64,000 bases of DNA from Cardiocondyla obscurior (lineage: Eukaryota > Arthropoda > Insecta > Hymenoptera > Formicidae). Positions within the stretch are counted from its first letter, which is position 1, and every line of letters begins with the position of its first letter. A program made the position numbers and the translations under genes. The notes under the pieces were generated by a model. It did no database searches. It was not told the origin of the DNA and worked only from the letters and a program-made list of their open reading frames with translations. The stretch is taken from assembly GCF_019399895.1 (NCBI RefSeq), contig NC_091868.1, forward strand, positions 6,139,593-6,203,592, in the 5' to 3' direction. Shown one piece after another: positions 1 through 13,600 of the stretch.

Positions 1-3000
1 ATGGGAATCGCGTTTCATACATGCGTACCGTGAATTACGCTCGGGGTAAAGCGGAGGGTGAGGTGGGAAAAAAAGGTCCGCGCTTGGGAAAAAACTCGTC
101 GAGAAGAAAAGTCGCAAAAACTAAAAATGACTTGCTCGACTCGTGGTCGCTCTTAATTACCGTTGCCTGCATCTGCAATCTTCTACAAGTGATCCTTCTT
201 GCTCTAATCGCTCATATTCCTGTCAATCTTTTTCGTATGCAAATAGTGCAAGTATGAACATTTCTTATTAACCACGCCGTTCGCTTCTGTCGAAGTTATC
301 TTTTAGCAACCTGTACGCAGGTTGTCTTAAGCAAGAGAAATAAACGAGTAAACCTTAAGCGTGGAATAACTAAGCAGCTTACGATTCCATAATTCCGGAT
401 TTTTGCTCGAGAACAAAAAAAAAAAAAAAAGTTTTAATCTTTCGAAGTCGTGGAAATAAAAATTGATCTTTGATCAGATCTTTGGTAAGAGATGTAGAAA
501 AAAAATTTGCAAACAAATTCGACCGTTCAGCTGGATTTTCCAGATATATATATTCTAAGACGTTCTGTATAGGGGAGCATCGATATCGGGGCCTCGTGAA
601 ACCGCTCTCGGAATGAAGTCGCTCGCAGTAACAGATGCGACAGCAGCAAGAAAGACTCGAAAGGCGAAGGTACCCTGCATAATGCGAGGAAAAGGAAAGA
701 AACGAGCCAATATTCAGCCGCATCGTTACAGATGGGATTGCAACTACCGCTGCGTGGAACTAGGAGGAGGCGGAGTTCTCCGAGTTCTGTTTGCCTGTAA
801 ATTGGCCCCCGTGGTCGTGGCCGATCTATTTTCTCCAGCCCTCCGTCTCGTCCTTCCCTCCCCTGGCCGCGAAAACAATAGGTTTGTTCTTGTTAGCATG
901 GGTGGAGGATCTATAGGGAAACTAATGAAACTCGGGCTCGATTGTGGAGCACCGTGGAATAATTTTGTTCCCCGACGTCGTGAAGTTTACGCGATATGGA
1001 AACAATTGCGGCCTTTTCTGGATCATCGATAGCCTGAGCCACGGAACGTATTAAAAATTTAAAAATACGCAGTTCGCGATCGCATTATCGTAAGAGGGCA
1101 TTTAAGATAAACTGCGGCTCGTCTCGTCTAACACACCCCGGTGTCGGACGTTGCCTGTAAAATTATTTCAAAAGACTAGGAAGGCTCAAACGCTGGTATT
1201 CCATATTTTACCTCTTGTATTTATTTAGGACGAGACAACGCGAGAGGTGCATCGCTTCTAATGTTTGCTTGGTTAAATATACCTTGCGAGTTGTCCTAAA
1301 AATTATTCAGGTTTTCCTTTGAAATACGTCTCACTTTCTGACAGCACTCTCCTTAATATTTTTCCTTTTGAAAACTTGACTTTAATATATACTTGATGCA
1401 TTTGAAATAAGAACGTATAATCGAAAGAAAAAGAAAAAAAAAAAAAAAAGCGAATCCAATGCAATTTAATGAGTTCGAAATTTTTTTACGATGCAAAAGC
1501 GGAAATGTATTCGCGCGCTCTTTTGCCAGTCGATACGTCACGCACGTGCGAACACGCCCGTCATCGGCCTAATAAAAGAACGGCTAATGTTTAATTCAAT
1601 GTTCCGCACGACACGCCGAATTGCTGATGAACGAAAGCGCAGAGACGCGTTGCGTTAATAAAAAGACGAAAAATCGAACGTATAACGCTTAAATAAAATT
1701 ATAATTAAATTCTTGTCCGATAAAAAAAGTGGTCGAATAAAATTAATTAAAATAAATTGTAAAATGTTATGAAATACGTCCTATATAAATCAAATAAGGT
1801 GTTCGTTTATCGCGGATGCGATATCTTTATTACTTAATAAAAACATTGCTTCGAACTGCCTTCGTGAAAGTAGATGTCTCGATTAGTCGAGTATTTAACA
1901 GCGCATTAAAGATTAATTCAATCAACACGAGTCCCTGTAATGTAATATAATATATCCGTTTGCGGCGGAAAAAAAAAAGCGCGCGGTGTAAAAAAGGCGT
2001 GATACCGTAACGCACTAGACGACGCATAAGAAAGGACGGCCTGCTATTCGCCACCAATGCATAAGAGTTTTACTGCGGTTATTAAAGCGAGATAGACGCG
2101 AGGGCAATGATGCCACACCGTAGCACTTAGCACGTATGTTTAAAGTAAAATATTAACTTCCCGCTGAAGTCGGGGCGGTAATTCAAAAGGGGGCCGCCCG
2201 GAATGCATTCGCCTTTAACGCCACTCGCATATTCAACGGAACGACACCTCGACGACGTGTCAGAGTCCAACGACCCAAGAGGTCAGGTAAGAATTATTGT
2301 GATGCCACACGTGTGCGGACGAACGCAGTCCTGCCGGAAGACCGGCGGGTTCCAAACCACAGAATTGATAATCAAGGGTCTTTTTTTTTACGAATCCAGC
2401 CGCCTAGAGCCTCCTCGCGCCTGTAGCCGACATCAATGGAATTTTAATCTTGCTCCGAGCGACCTTGAGAAGACTCGAAGAAGAATAAAATTACCGGTGC
2501 CTCTAAAGGTACCCGGTTGTGCGCTCGCTACGTGGGATGCGTAATAACAAGGCCCTACAACGGTTCGACAGCCTGGATTTTTTTTTTTCACGCGGATAGA
2601 TGAGCACGAGAATGATAATGACGAGTCGTTTCAGCTTCGGATCGCCGCGTGGGCGAATGAAAAAGTTTCCTCGCACACCTCGAAAAGGGAGCGTCCGCGT
2701 ATCATAGCGAACAGGTCGAAGGGTTCGATTAAAAAGGAGCAACGTTTTATTCTAAACCAAGATATAACGAGATTCATGTAATTTGGCGTGACAATCGGCG
2801 CCGATTACCGTCGATCACTGTCCCAAGCGCCCCTGGAAAAATGAGATCCACGCGACCGCGATTACGGCGTCGCGTTACGCGCGAGATACACCTGTCCTCG
2901 CGAACAATTGCGTGTCAAACAAGTCGTGTCCGCGCGTTAAACGAGTCCGGCGGTCACTCTCGCCGTTTCCGGCTTGAGCGGGAAAGGAACGACGTTAAAA

Positions 3001-4611
3001 TCTGAAGTACGCACGGTGGAGACAGTTCGAACTCACCAGGCAATTGATCATCGTGCACAGGACGAGGACCGTCCCACGACTTCCGCGCATTATTTCCGCT
3101 TTGCTGGCCACGAGGCTCCTCCGAGTCAAATCGATTTCCCGCTTCACCTGCGGCCGTATACGCGTTACTGTATCACCGCCGATAACGAGCGCGATCGTTA
3201 GAGTTGCGCGCGAGGGGTGACTGCGCGGCACGAAGATGATGTAAACAAGCCTGTGGCGGCCGGTGCCTTCTCCGCGATGTTGCGCGTCTACGCGTACGTC
3301 GGGATGACTGAAACGAGACTGAACGGGCCCCGTTCGGGCTGGCTTTTGGCGCGGGAGCAGCAGAAGGAACGGAAAAGCGACCAAGACGGGGCCCACGCTC
3401 CCACCTCCTTCCTCCTCGCTCTCGGACTCCCTGTCTTCCGAGCTTCCTCGATTCTCCTCTTCTTCGATATTCTTTCAAGAACGGGGGAGGCTCCGGTCTT
3501 ACTTCGACACAATGATTCAATTAAGACTGTTATTCGGATTGCCTACGCGCAGATAAAGCGTCGAAGCTTTAGCGAATGCCGTCGTTTATTTTCCATTTTC
3601 TTTTTCCGTTTCAGTTTCTCCACGCTGCGCGTTTTCCCGCGATGACAAATAGAGCGAGGCGTACTTTTTTATTTGCCGCAGCGAACATCTCGCATTTTCG
3701 AAAAAAGAAAAAAATAAAAAATAATAAAAAATAATGTGCTGTAAATGCAACCGCGTGGCGTGTCCCCGTTGCGCTTGGAAAGCGGGTGAGATCTAATCCA
3801 TCCCGATAATAATGGTAGCTCGGGTAACACGCAAGAAAATTGACACAGAGCCGCCGGACAGAAGAGCGGCGAGAGACCGGCAGACCAGCTAAATACAATA
3901 TTCCGCAACATATCATTAGTCGAATCACGGCGGCGGCGACTCGAAAGCCGCAGAGGCGTAGACGAGTGAAGAAACGTCGCTAAGTCCGCTTTGACGAAGA
4001 GGAAGTGGCGCTGCGTTGGAATGCAAATAAAGGATCCGCGCGACTGCGAGATGGTTTAACGAGAGGAGGTGCGCGCGGAAGTGCGCTTGCAAAATTGGTC
4101 GACAGATCGCGAGGGAAAAAAGTTGCCGAGACCGGCGGTATCGTCAACGCATAAATTCCTCGCGGATCTTCAGAGCACATCCCCTCCTCGATTATCTTTA
4201 TTAACGATCGCGATCAGTGCCGCCAACGAATCTCGGATAGAATCCCGATGGAACGCCGGCGGATTGTTAACCGTTCCAGGACGGTGCTCCGGTAATCGCT
4301 ACCCCGGAGTAACGTATCAACCGCTCAATTCATTACGGCGAAATAAGTGAGCGAGTATCCCACTCTTTGCGGCTTAGGTATGCGTAAACAACCCGTTTTT
4401 AGTGTCGGACGCTAGCTTGAGCGTTGAATTCCTCCTTGCGGGCGAATCTCTCTCACTCGCCTCAATCTATCTATCTATCTCTCGTCTCGATACAATTGAA
4501 GAAACTAAACATGGTAAATGAGAGAGACTTTACAGATGAAATTCATGGGAATCTCACCGACCAGGATCATCCCGAAAAAAAATCGAGCAAGACTTGTTAC
4601 GCGATTAATCG

Positions 4612-4646
<35 letters not shown>

Positions 4647-7600
4647 CTTTCTGCCGTCTCTCGATCGTTTAATCATTTGCGACCGTGTTGATGATCAGTT
4701 GTATACTACCCTCAAATGTAATACATAGTGACGCAATTATGGGTCGTAATTTGTCACTCTTTTTCTGCCACGCGAAGGTACGCGTAGCTCGCACACTTTT
4801 ATCCCGGGAAGAATCCAGATAACGATCGGGACATTAGTTTTTTTTGTGCAAAAAAATCTCGCGCCTACCGTGCGGTGCCGTTTGCAGCTCTACTATGCAA
4901 GAGTTTACCGGACACGGGCCTCGTCCTCTCGATCAATCATTCCACGGTTTAAGCTACGCCGGAACCGCGAAGTGTAGGCGCGAACGTTGTCGAAATCGGG
5001 CTAATCTGCGGCCGACGCTGCGCGATACGGATAATAGCGATCTTGACAGTCGCAGCGGCCTGCGGTTTGCGGCATTCTACACGGCTGTAAACACCGTTAC
5101 GATTTCAAACAAATGTTGTTCACCGACGGCCGACCAGCCGGCCCGGCCGGCCGGACAGCCGGCTAGCGATCCCGAGTTACTTCAACGTGTTCGTGATCGG
5201 GTAACTTTGCGGGACGCACTCCTGTTTAACGCAAAAACCGCCGTCGGCGCGCACGCACGCAACGCGATGCGCTGTGCTGCAAAGCTGTGATACGACACGG
5301 CGCGGTGCACGCATATTTTACACTATACCACCCGGTCAGCAGCGGACCCGCTCTCAATGAGCGCTAATGGGAAATATTTTTCTCCGCTCGCGGTTTTAAT
5401 GCGCTGTACCGTTCGGTCTGTTACTCTTTGATTTCAGAATACCTAGATCTTTTTTTTTTTTTTGCGCGCGCCTATATGTGCCAGTATCGCGCCGCGGCTC
5501 CTACCGTGTCATTTCGTCTCGAAGCCAATTACAGTCAATGATACGAATTATTTGACCAGATAAAAACGAAGTAAAGAGCAACGTCTCAAACAATAAAGCG
5601 AGTAGAAAAACATTCCGACTTCTCGGTGCGATATTCATAATCCGATTTCATATTCAAGACCATCTTGAGATTCGATCTGGCGTAAGGAACGACGTATTGT
5701 ACTTTTAAAAATTGTAGTTAAAACTATTTTTTTTTTTTTTTTTGTTATCGATTCCAAGTTGGTATTCCACGCGGTATGAGAATTTACGTGATAATAAAAT
5801 ATTTTTAAAGAGATGTATAAATTAATAATTACGTATTCCATTTTCCCGCCGCGCGCTTGTTTTGCGATAAAATCGTTACACGTACAACAATAATTGGCTC
5901 GTATAATTGGATTGTGCTGAAACTGCTTTATCGTTGCCAACATTTTTTCACGTTCAGCTTGTAATATTTTGTAAAAAAAAAAAAGAAAAAAAAAATAAAG
6001 TCAAGCTAATGCAAATAAAACGACGGCTCTTTATTTCCATCGCGATAAAACGCGGCCTCCACGCCTTTCCGTTCGCTCCGCGGAAGGAAGAAATTCTCGG
6101 TTACGGCGAGAACGGTGAGATAGCGAACGATCTCGAGGAGTTTCTTCCCGACCGAGCGGACATTCCGCGCCGCGCTTTTCTTCACGGTGACTTCGAGAGC
6201 CCACCGAGCAGGTGTCAAGCCTCGAATCGAACGAGCCACCGGGACGCTACCGTTTCTTGCGTCCCAGCGACATCCTCGTAAACGATTTAACGTTCGCCTC
6301 ACACTTTTTTGCGCGGTACACTTTTCCGATCGTCCATCCGTCGCGCCAATTAGTCCCAGGAGCGCTAACTTCCACCCTAAGCGCCGCTCAACGTACCGCG
6401 CGGCCAACGTTTGACGTTATCGCTTCGCGATCTAATTGAGAGAAACAGCGTACTCCTACGGGCCACCGTGGGCCAGAAACGCCTCACGTCGGCGGCTCTC
6501 GCGACCGAGATTTATTATCTTTAACATCCGCTCGCATGAATCGGCCCCCTGTGTAACTGGTCGGGTCCAGCGTTTAAGTTCAGAATTCCGGAAGCGGGTT
6601 TAGCCGCTAAGATCAACGAACTGCGTGCGTCGGAAACGAGACACTTTGTCTTGCATTACAGCTTGTTGTCGCTAATTTGCAACGAGGCCGCTGAGAACGA
6701 GAGGAACAAAAAAATAATCGAGATAACTCGGTGCCGTGCGTGCGCCGCTCGAAAATTCACCGCGAAACGGCCGCGAAACGTGACGCGCCGTGTTATTTCG
6801 TAACGGGAAACTGGCGGCTGGCGTGCGTGATGAGGTAAAGACGAGATAGCAAAGTGTCACTGTTGTCCTTACAAAAGTCGCGGCGCCGTGAAATACGACG
6901 GCGTGACGAATCGCAAATTCCATTAAGTGTAGCGCGACTCGGCCTGGCGAACGTCGACGCGGCCGGGCTGCCGTTGCGCGTTCGCGTCGGCTCGGGGAGG
7001 ATGTACAGTTAAACATGTGCGTACTAATCGCGTATCGATAAAACATTCATGAAACCTCTGCGGTCCGAGGTCTACGGTCTGCGCCGCGAAGGTTACGACC
7101 GAGTCAATACGTGCACTCGTGGGCCGGAGCGGCGCGACGATGGATTATGATCCTTTAACGTCCATTACCGAGCGCGTCGAAGTCGCGGCTCGTATAATGC
7201 AATCAATGAGGCGGAATGCCGGCGTAACGGCGAACAAGCGCGAGCGAAATACAATTTTTTATTTTTTTTTTTTATTTTTTTAAGCGTCCCGCCGGAGGTT
7301 ATCGATCTTATTTGAATGAGATGTATTTCGGGGAACTTCATTAGGCTAAAACGCGACCGATAAGCTTGGCCCCGTATACGTATAATATGTAGGTATGTAA
7401 CGTGATATCGTACAAATGTGTACCGAGTTATCAGAAGTAGTGAGGGAAGTAGCGCGAGAAAAACAATTCGATATCTAGCCTCATCTATCTTTTCTCGGCG
7501 TAACGCAGTGGTTTATATGCTTTTTATCCGTGCGAGTATCAGCGTTGTGCGATATAATGACGCTAATGTTTCCCCTCTCTAAGTAGTTATTCTTACCTAA

Positions 7601-8011
7601 TTGTCTCGCCGATCATTAATGTTATGCGTGCTGCGTTTTGCGATGAAATAGCCATGCTGAGACTCTAACGTACTTGATTTCTATCACGGGACACTGATTT
7701 TGCCTGTACAAACAGGTATACGCGAATATTAGCACACGTATCGACACCCCGACGCACGTCCCGGCGCACTAAATTGTAACCTAAAATAATTTTAAATAAT
7801 GGTGTTAGATTTGTTCTTATTCGCAAGAGAGGACGGTGGAGGCTCGTAGCGGATTTCGGTGAGACTAACAACTTACGAAAGTGACTACAGAGCAAATTGT
7901 CGGTAAGTCAGACATTTTATTTTTCAGCAGTATTAGAAGAAATTATGCGCGCACTATTTTTTAAGAGATTCTAATTTATACAAAGTACAAAAAAAGAATC
8001 ATGCGACTTAC
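1..8011. other. Intergenic, CpG-rich, no gene supported
   Basis: No open frame here shows a recognisable domain, a conserved family sequence or a consistent exon chain. The stretch is rich in CG dinucleotides and homopolymer runs. It holds an uninterrupted run of 31 T at 4614-4644, a short CTAT repeat near 4466-4482, and a CCGG-rich patch near 5137-5175. A good plus-strand splice donor (CAG|GTAAGA) at about 2286-2287 follows a short open frame starting at 2203, but no partner exon could be found, so it is not called as a gene. Confidence 0.5.
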
Positions 8012-8420
8012 CAATCTGCATGAGCTTCAGCGGAGTTGTAGAGTTCTCTCGGTGACTGTAACATAAAACGCAACATATTAATGTAGAGATGCTGGTATAT
8101 CAATTAATAAAGTTCATAAAAAAAATATTTTTTTTTTAATTAAAGATTTTATTTAAAAATTGATGCTCACCTAAAAGTTGCTCCACCGATGCATGATGCC
8201 TGTCCGAGGCCTGCTCCTCCTCTCAGATGGGACGTGTCGAGCCATCCTTCCGCGCACAAGTCACTCGCGAACACCCCGACCGTGATTTTATAATCACGAA
8301 AATTATCGACGCGTTCCTGTCGGCACTCGCGTTTAGAATAAAGCCCTACTAAAAAACTACGCCCGAATACTCAGCGGAACTCGCGGAACGACCGACGAAC
8401 CGGCTGCGGTTCGTATATAT
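8012..8420 (-). other. Candidate 5' exons of a leftward gene
   Basis: Two exon-like blocks are seen on the minus strand. The first ends at 8171 with donor TTTAG|GTGAGC. A 115-bp intron ends in a good acceptor (TTACAG). The second block, 8055 down to 8012 (44 bp), ends in donor ATTG|GTAAGT. The upstream edge near 8420 is a guess. An ATG in the first block opens a 24-codon frame that stops exactly at the exon junction, as an upstream ORF would. In another frame an ATG at 8021-8019 leaves Met-Gln-Ile before the donor, so coding could start there. No downstream exon was recognised in 1-8000, so the gene would continue beyond the left edge or through a long intron. It may also be a non-coding RNA. 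Confidence 0.35.
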
Positions 8421-8983
8421 ATTAATATCGGCGGTTACGACACTTGCGTTGATTACATTCACCGTCAGGAATGGCGTTCGTGGTGCTGCGACGGCGGCTT
8501 GCGTACGTGATTTTAGCGCGGTGTGCGTCGAATCTCACACGAAGCACGTGCGTAGATGTGTCGCAGAGCACCGGTCACAGAAAACTGAAGGGAGAGGAAC
8601 GCGCGCCCCACTACTCCACCATACTCGGCGGCCGAGAGAGGGGGAAGTTACGTACTCCAGCCGCTCGTCGCAGCAAAATGAACATATCTGCCTTCCAGTG
8701 TACATAACCTGTAGCTTGTTTTTCATATACTATTATTAAAAATAAAAAGAATTATTGAGCCTCGTACTTCGGTCAGGCTTCGCTGCTGGATGCACCCAAT
8801 GTAATTTTTCTGAGCTACGTAACTTTACGTAACTGGTGTGCACTGTGTACAGCAGACTGCAGATCTAAACGTTCAACAATTGTTTTCTTCCCTGAACGCA
8901 ACCGATAGTAAGATTATTAACAAATATTTGATGTAGAATAGATCTAAAAATGGATTAACAATAAATTCTCGTATTAACAGAAT
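8421..8983. other. Intergenic, upstream of PEX12
   Basis: About 560 bp separate the candidate leftward exons from the PEX12 start codon. The left half is CpG-rich and the right half turns AT-rich, which suits a shared divergent promoter, but no TATA box stands out. A possible acceptor (TTAACAG at 8974-8980) lies three bases before the PEX12 ATG, so PEX12 may have an untranslated first exon in this stretch. Confidence 0.3.
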
Positions 8984-10495
8984 ATGGCAGAAAAAGGTGC
9001 TCATTTGACTGGAACTACTTATATTAGACCTTCTATTTTTGAAATTATTGCACAAGAATCGCTTGCATCTACTCTTGAACCAGCTTTTAAAAAAATTCTT
9101 TCAGTATGTTATTCAGTACATTATTTAAAATATTTTTTGTAACAAGTGGCAACTACTTTTCAAAGACTTTGATCTGTTTTATAAGTACAAAGTTCTGTTT
9201 AAAATAAATACTGTATATAAATCACATTTATATGTATAGAAATTGTTAATTACATTAATATAATAATTTCAGTTTCTTGTATCTTTTAATCCTGAAAAAT
9301 ATGGGCATATTCTTCAATGGACAGATGAAAGTTATTTAATTTTTAATGCATTTCTTCAACAATATTACTTAAGGAAATATTGTAAGTATTTTTTTAATAT
9401 GTCACATATTTTAATATAATTTATTAATATAATTTTGTAAAAAGGATGTTTATTATGTCATCATTTTCAGCTGCATCATTTTCTGAAACATTTTATGGTT
9501 TAAAACGTGTGGCAGTAGTTAATTCTAAGTTAAAAGAAAAATTGGTATATAAACAGCAAATATTATCATTAATAGTAATTGTGATATTTCCATATTTGAA
9601 GAATAAACTTGTGGAATTCAGTACTAGATATGAACTAAAAAAAACAGACGGTCGTACGTCAAAAGAGGTAAGCTCAAAAAACAGCTCTTATTTTAAAATG
9701 TGCATATATTATTGTAGTAACTTATTATTATTGATTACAGAAGAGACACAAATTTCTTCACGAATGCATTGTTAAAGGACATTTAATTCTCTTTATAACA
9801 TATGAAACTCTCATGTTATATAATTATATTCTTTATGTATCTGAGAAATCAATATATCCATCATTTTTGCTGAAGTCACTATCTATTACACTGACATATA
9901 CCGACCCACAATCCACTCTCACTATCGCCGAATTATTGAGGAAGATAAAATATAATTCTTTTACCATTGGTGATGGATGGAATATATTTCAAAGAGTTGT
10001 TACTGGATCTCTTGAATTGGGAGCTTTCTTTTTACAGTTCCTTTCTTGGTGGAATCAAGAAAATTATGACATGAATATTATAAATCTTCCAGCCCCACCA
10101 CCACCAAAAGTAAAAATTAATTTATTAAGTAAATTAGCATAACGATAATAAAATATGGAATAAGTTTAAGTACTAAATAAAATGCAAATCTATTTTAACA
10201 GGTGCCAAATGTAGTGCAACAGTATAAAGGTATCTGTCCAGTTTGCTGTAAGCCTCATCGTGTACATACAGTTCTTACAGTATCTGGGTAAATAAATTAA
10301 CATTCTAAAGCTTAATTACCTTAATAACGGTGCACTATTTTATTTTTAAGTAAAGTATGAAATTAAATCTATCTTTTTTACAGTTATGTATTCTGCTATC
10401 AATGTATTTTGTCAGAAATACGAATGAAAAAAAGATGTCCAGTTACGTGTTATCCTGCTAAAGAAGATGATTTAATACGCTTATATATACAATAA
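8984..10495 (+). CDS. PEX12: Peroxin-12 (PEX12), peroxisome assembly protein
   Basis: PEX12 is one of three RING-type membrane peroxins (PEX2, PEX10, PEX12) that ubiquitinate the import receptor PEX5 so it can be recycled from the peroxisomal membrane. Six exons join in frame: 8984-9103, 9273-9381, 9471-9667, 9741-10109, 10202-10287 and 10384-10495, giving 330 aa, within the family's usual range. The N-terminus (MAEKGAHL, then YIRPSIFEIIAQESL at about residues 13-27) is typical of PEX12. Hydrophobic membrane segments lie in the middle, and a proline run (PAPPPPK) precedes the C-terminal RING. RING ligands are C277-P-V-C280, then C298-Y-Q-C301 and C312-P-V-T. As is usual for PEX12, part of the second zinc site is missing, so this is a family trait and not a defect. 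The start is the ATG in GAATATGG; a splice acceptor just before it suggests an untranslated first exon. The gene is tail to tail with IFT80, with 147 bp between the stop codons. Confidence 0.95.
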
Positions 10496-10529
10496 TATAC
10501 ATTTATTAGATTTATATTGTTTTATGCAA

Positions 10530-10535
10530 AATAAA
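10530..10535 (+). terminator. PEX12: PEX12 polyadenylation signal
   Basis: A canonical AATAAA lies 35 bp after the PEX12 stop codon and is the first such hexamer in the transcript's 3' end. Confidence 0.6.
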
Positions 10536-10620
10536 TTAATAATTTTTTTCGATTTTTATGAATAACTTTTTAACAATGACAAAATTTTTTTTTAAGAAAG
10601 AACATCGTTATATATCTCAC

Positions 10621-10626
10621 TTTATT
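10621..10626 (-). terminator. IFT80: IFT80 polyadenylation signal
   Basis: On the minus strand AATAAAG occurs 17 bp after the IFT80 stop codon. If it is used, the PEX12 and IFT80 transcripts end within about 100 bp of each other without needing to overlap. A second minus-strand AATAAA near 10503-10508 would make them overlap. Confidence 0.55.
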
Positions 10627-10642
10627 TAATCGATATAAATAA

Positions 10643-13600
10643 TTATCTTACTTCATTTAATTGCGATGACGAAATATTTGTCATAAGTGTAAGGAAACTA
10701 TGATTAGTTTCCTTTTTATCAATAGTCTGTAAATATTTTGTTCTTGCATTTAGAATTTCCTCAAGTTGCTTTTTATATTTTCTTCCCAACTCCAAAGATC
10801 TAAAAATACACGTAAAAAGATACTAGAAATTACACGCGATTGTATTTTTCTGAAATAATTATTTTTTACACAGCTATATTTTAACATACCTATTCCAATT
10901 ATAAATTTGGATATTGATTTGTATAGCTTCCTTAATTAAATTATTTTGTAACAGAATTCCTTCCGCCATCGATACATCTCCCGCTAATAATGCCATTTGT
11001 GCATTTTTTTCAGTAGCAGTAGGTAAATTCTATAATGTACAAAATTACTTTATTTAATTTATTTTATACTATTTCAATAAATTTAATAACTATAAGGCTC
11101 AGTTTTATTTCACGTTTTGATTTCTCATCAAATAAACGGATAATTTTATTACCTTAATATATTTGATAAAATCTACTTTATCAAATCTACAAATAGCAGC
11201 ATAAGCTTCTTCTGCAGCGTGGAGTTCTTTGTTATCAGTCGCTATAACAGCCATGCAAGTCCATAATATTTCATTCTAAAATCATACGAAAAGGTTACAT
11301 GTAACATCCTGTAATTTATCTAACAAGCAAACATCGCGAAGTTGAAATGAGACCACCCTTTAAAGATTAGACGGCTTTTTACTTTTCTCTATTTGTATTA
11401 TATCATGTTGAATATTACCTGAGCTATACGACAAAGAGCAAGCGCTTCCTTTAATCTTTTATTTGATATGTGTTCGTGAAAATTTGTAAAAAAATTGTAA
11501 AAAGATGATGCAACAATAGCACCGTCTCCACGTCTCACCATAACCATACCATTACGAACGCTTACAATGTCAGGTTGTTTCCCAAACTCACTATAAAAAT
11601 TAAAATATTTATAAATTAAAAAAAAAAAAAAAAAGAATTGTATAAAATACTGGAAAGAACAAATTACAAAAACATTGGATTAAACAAAAGAATTAAATAC
11701 TGTTTGAGATTGAGTCGCGGCAAGGCGCAACATTATTTTTGAAAATTCAAGTGTTACCTGCTTTCCTTGTCAATTCTTGTTCGTCGTATTACCTTCCGAT
11801 CACTATAATGGACACAATTAGGACACAGCCATACTGATAGATTCGTGTCCAACATTGCAGTTAGTACATTTGCATCGGTTGCCCACGCAATATTGTATGC
11901 CATTGCAGCTGAAAATTAATAGAATTATTTATTGTTGTAATTGGACGTAATTTATATAAAATTTTTTTAATGTAATTTTTTTAGTGGAATTATTTCTTTT
12001 CATACCAATTTTGCATATTCTTCCAAATCCTGTTGTCCTTATTGCAATTAAGAATAAATCTTTATTGGCATCTATTAATGCTATATGACGATCTTTCGCG
12101 TCACCAATATAGTTTAAGGCTACTTGTGTCACATTGTGCAAATGTGAATACGATTGGCCTTCTACTATTGGCTTATTGTTAAGTATTTCTAAAATATGGA
12201 GTACTAAAAAATAAATTAGTGCGTTAAGTTTTTTAATATCACTTTGGTCTTTATACAAAGTGTCAAAAATAAAATGTTAAATTACATTTTTTATTACTAT
12301 GATTTCCTATAACCAAAGTATCATCGCATAATGATATGCAAGCAGGATAAAGTGGTTCTGAAGAAAAACCTTTCCATCTTGGACTACCCAATAAACGACC
12401 TTGATAACTGTACAATGATACAGTATTCCATTCCACAATTAAGAAATGCCTAAACAAAATTATGTTCATACGATTGCATTATTGTAAAACTAAAGGCACA
12501 AAAAATATGCTTTGAAAACCGAAAAAATTTACGCTAATACAGAAAGTAAAGAAATTTTTATAGTTTTTATAACTGTGTTTAAAATAAAATGTGTATTACC
12601 ATTTAAATAATTTCTTTAAACTGTATATTTATTATACATAATGTCTTTTTTTAATACTATTTTCTGGGATATTTTAGTCCGATTTTTTTTTCCTTATTTT
12701 ATATTATGAAGAATATATTTAATTACTCACTTTTCTGCAAGAAGTACAGCAGAGATGGCACTTCCTTTTAAGTTAAATATCACTGGTGTATTCCAATTTG
12801 TCACAGAATATACATGGCATTGTATAGGTGTGATAACAACTAAATGATTAAAGCCAAACTCGAGATGTACAACGTGATTGGAAATTTCTAATACTTCACG
12901 AATTTCGTTGCCGACTTCTCTTACTTCAATTACTTTTCTTCTTACCAATGTAGCTTCATAATTATCCCATTCCAGTCTCCTATTTTCCAAAATTGTCAGC
13001 ATAATTTTAATAAAATCAAAACAAATTCTGTTAATATACTATGTTAAAATAAATGAAATTTACCTATCTATGATATGACCGGTTATAAGTTTTCCATTAC
13101 TGCATGCCATAGCAATTTGCGTACTATCACTGGACCAGGCTATACTGTAAATGCTCCCGGTATTTACTTTTTCTACAGAATGCGACCACTGAAACATCGT
13201 AAATAGATTTTATAAGTTAAAAAAAGCTATTAGAAAAAAATGCAATTGCTAAATCAAACAACATAATTGTCTATTTCTATATTCTTTTTTTTTTTTTTTC
13301 TTAAATAGATACTTGTGCAAAATAAACATTAAAAAATGATTAAAACGTATGCGTGTGAGGAAGATGCGTGCGAAAAGGGATGAGAAGTATTTGCTGTGTG
13401 ACACACAGTCCACGAATTATGCTTTTTCATCCTTCCTCGCACGTGTTCAACGCATTAAAAAAAATTGCAATATATTATAAAATTAATCTTACCCCATTTT
13501 TATCACAAAGCTTGATCGTATTAAAAGATCCAACAGCAAAATAATTGCCTGAAGAAAAACACCAACTAACTGTTGTCACAGGATGATCACCGATATTACT

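Noticed and set aside
2203..2544. 113-codon open frame with an internal splice donor at 2286
   Set aside because: An in-frame stop lies just before its ATG, and no partner exon or conserved sequence was found. Kept only as a note in the intergenic entry.
4614..4644. 31-base T run as a possible retroposon tail
   Set aside because: No element body or target-site duplication could be recognised beside it, and shorter T runs are common through the whole window.
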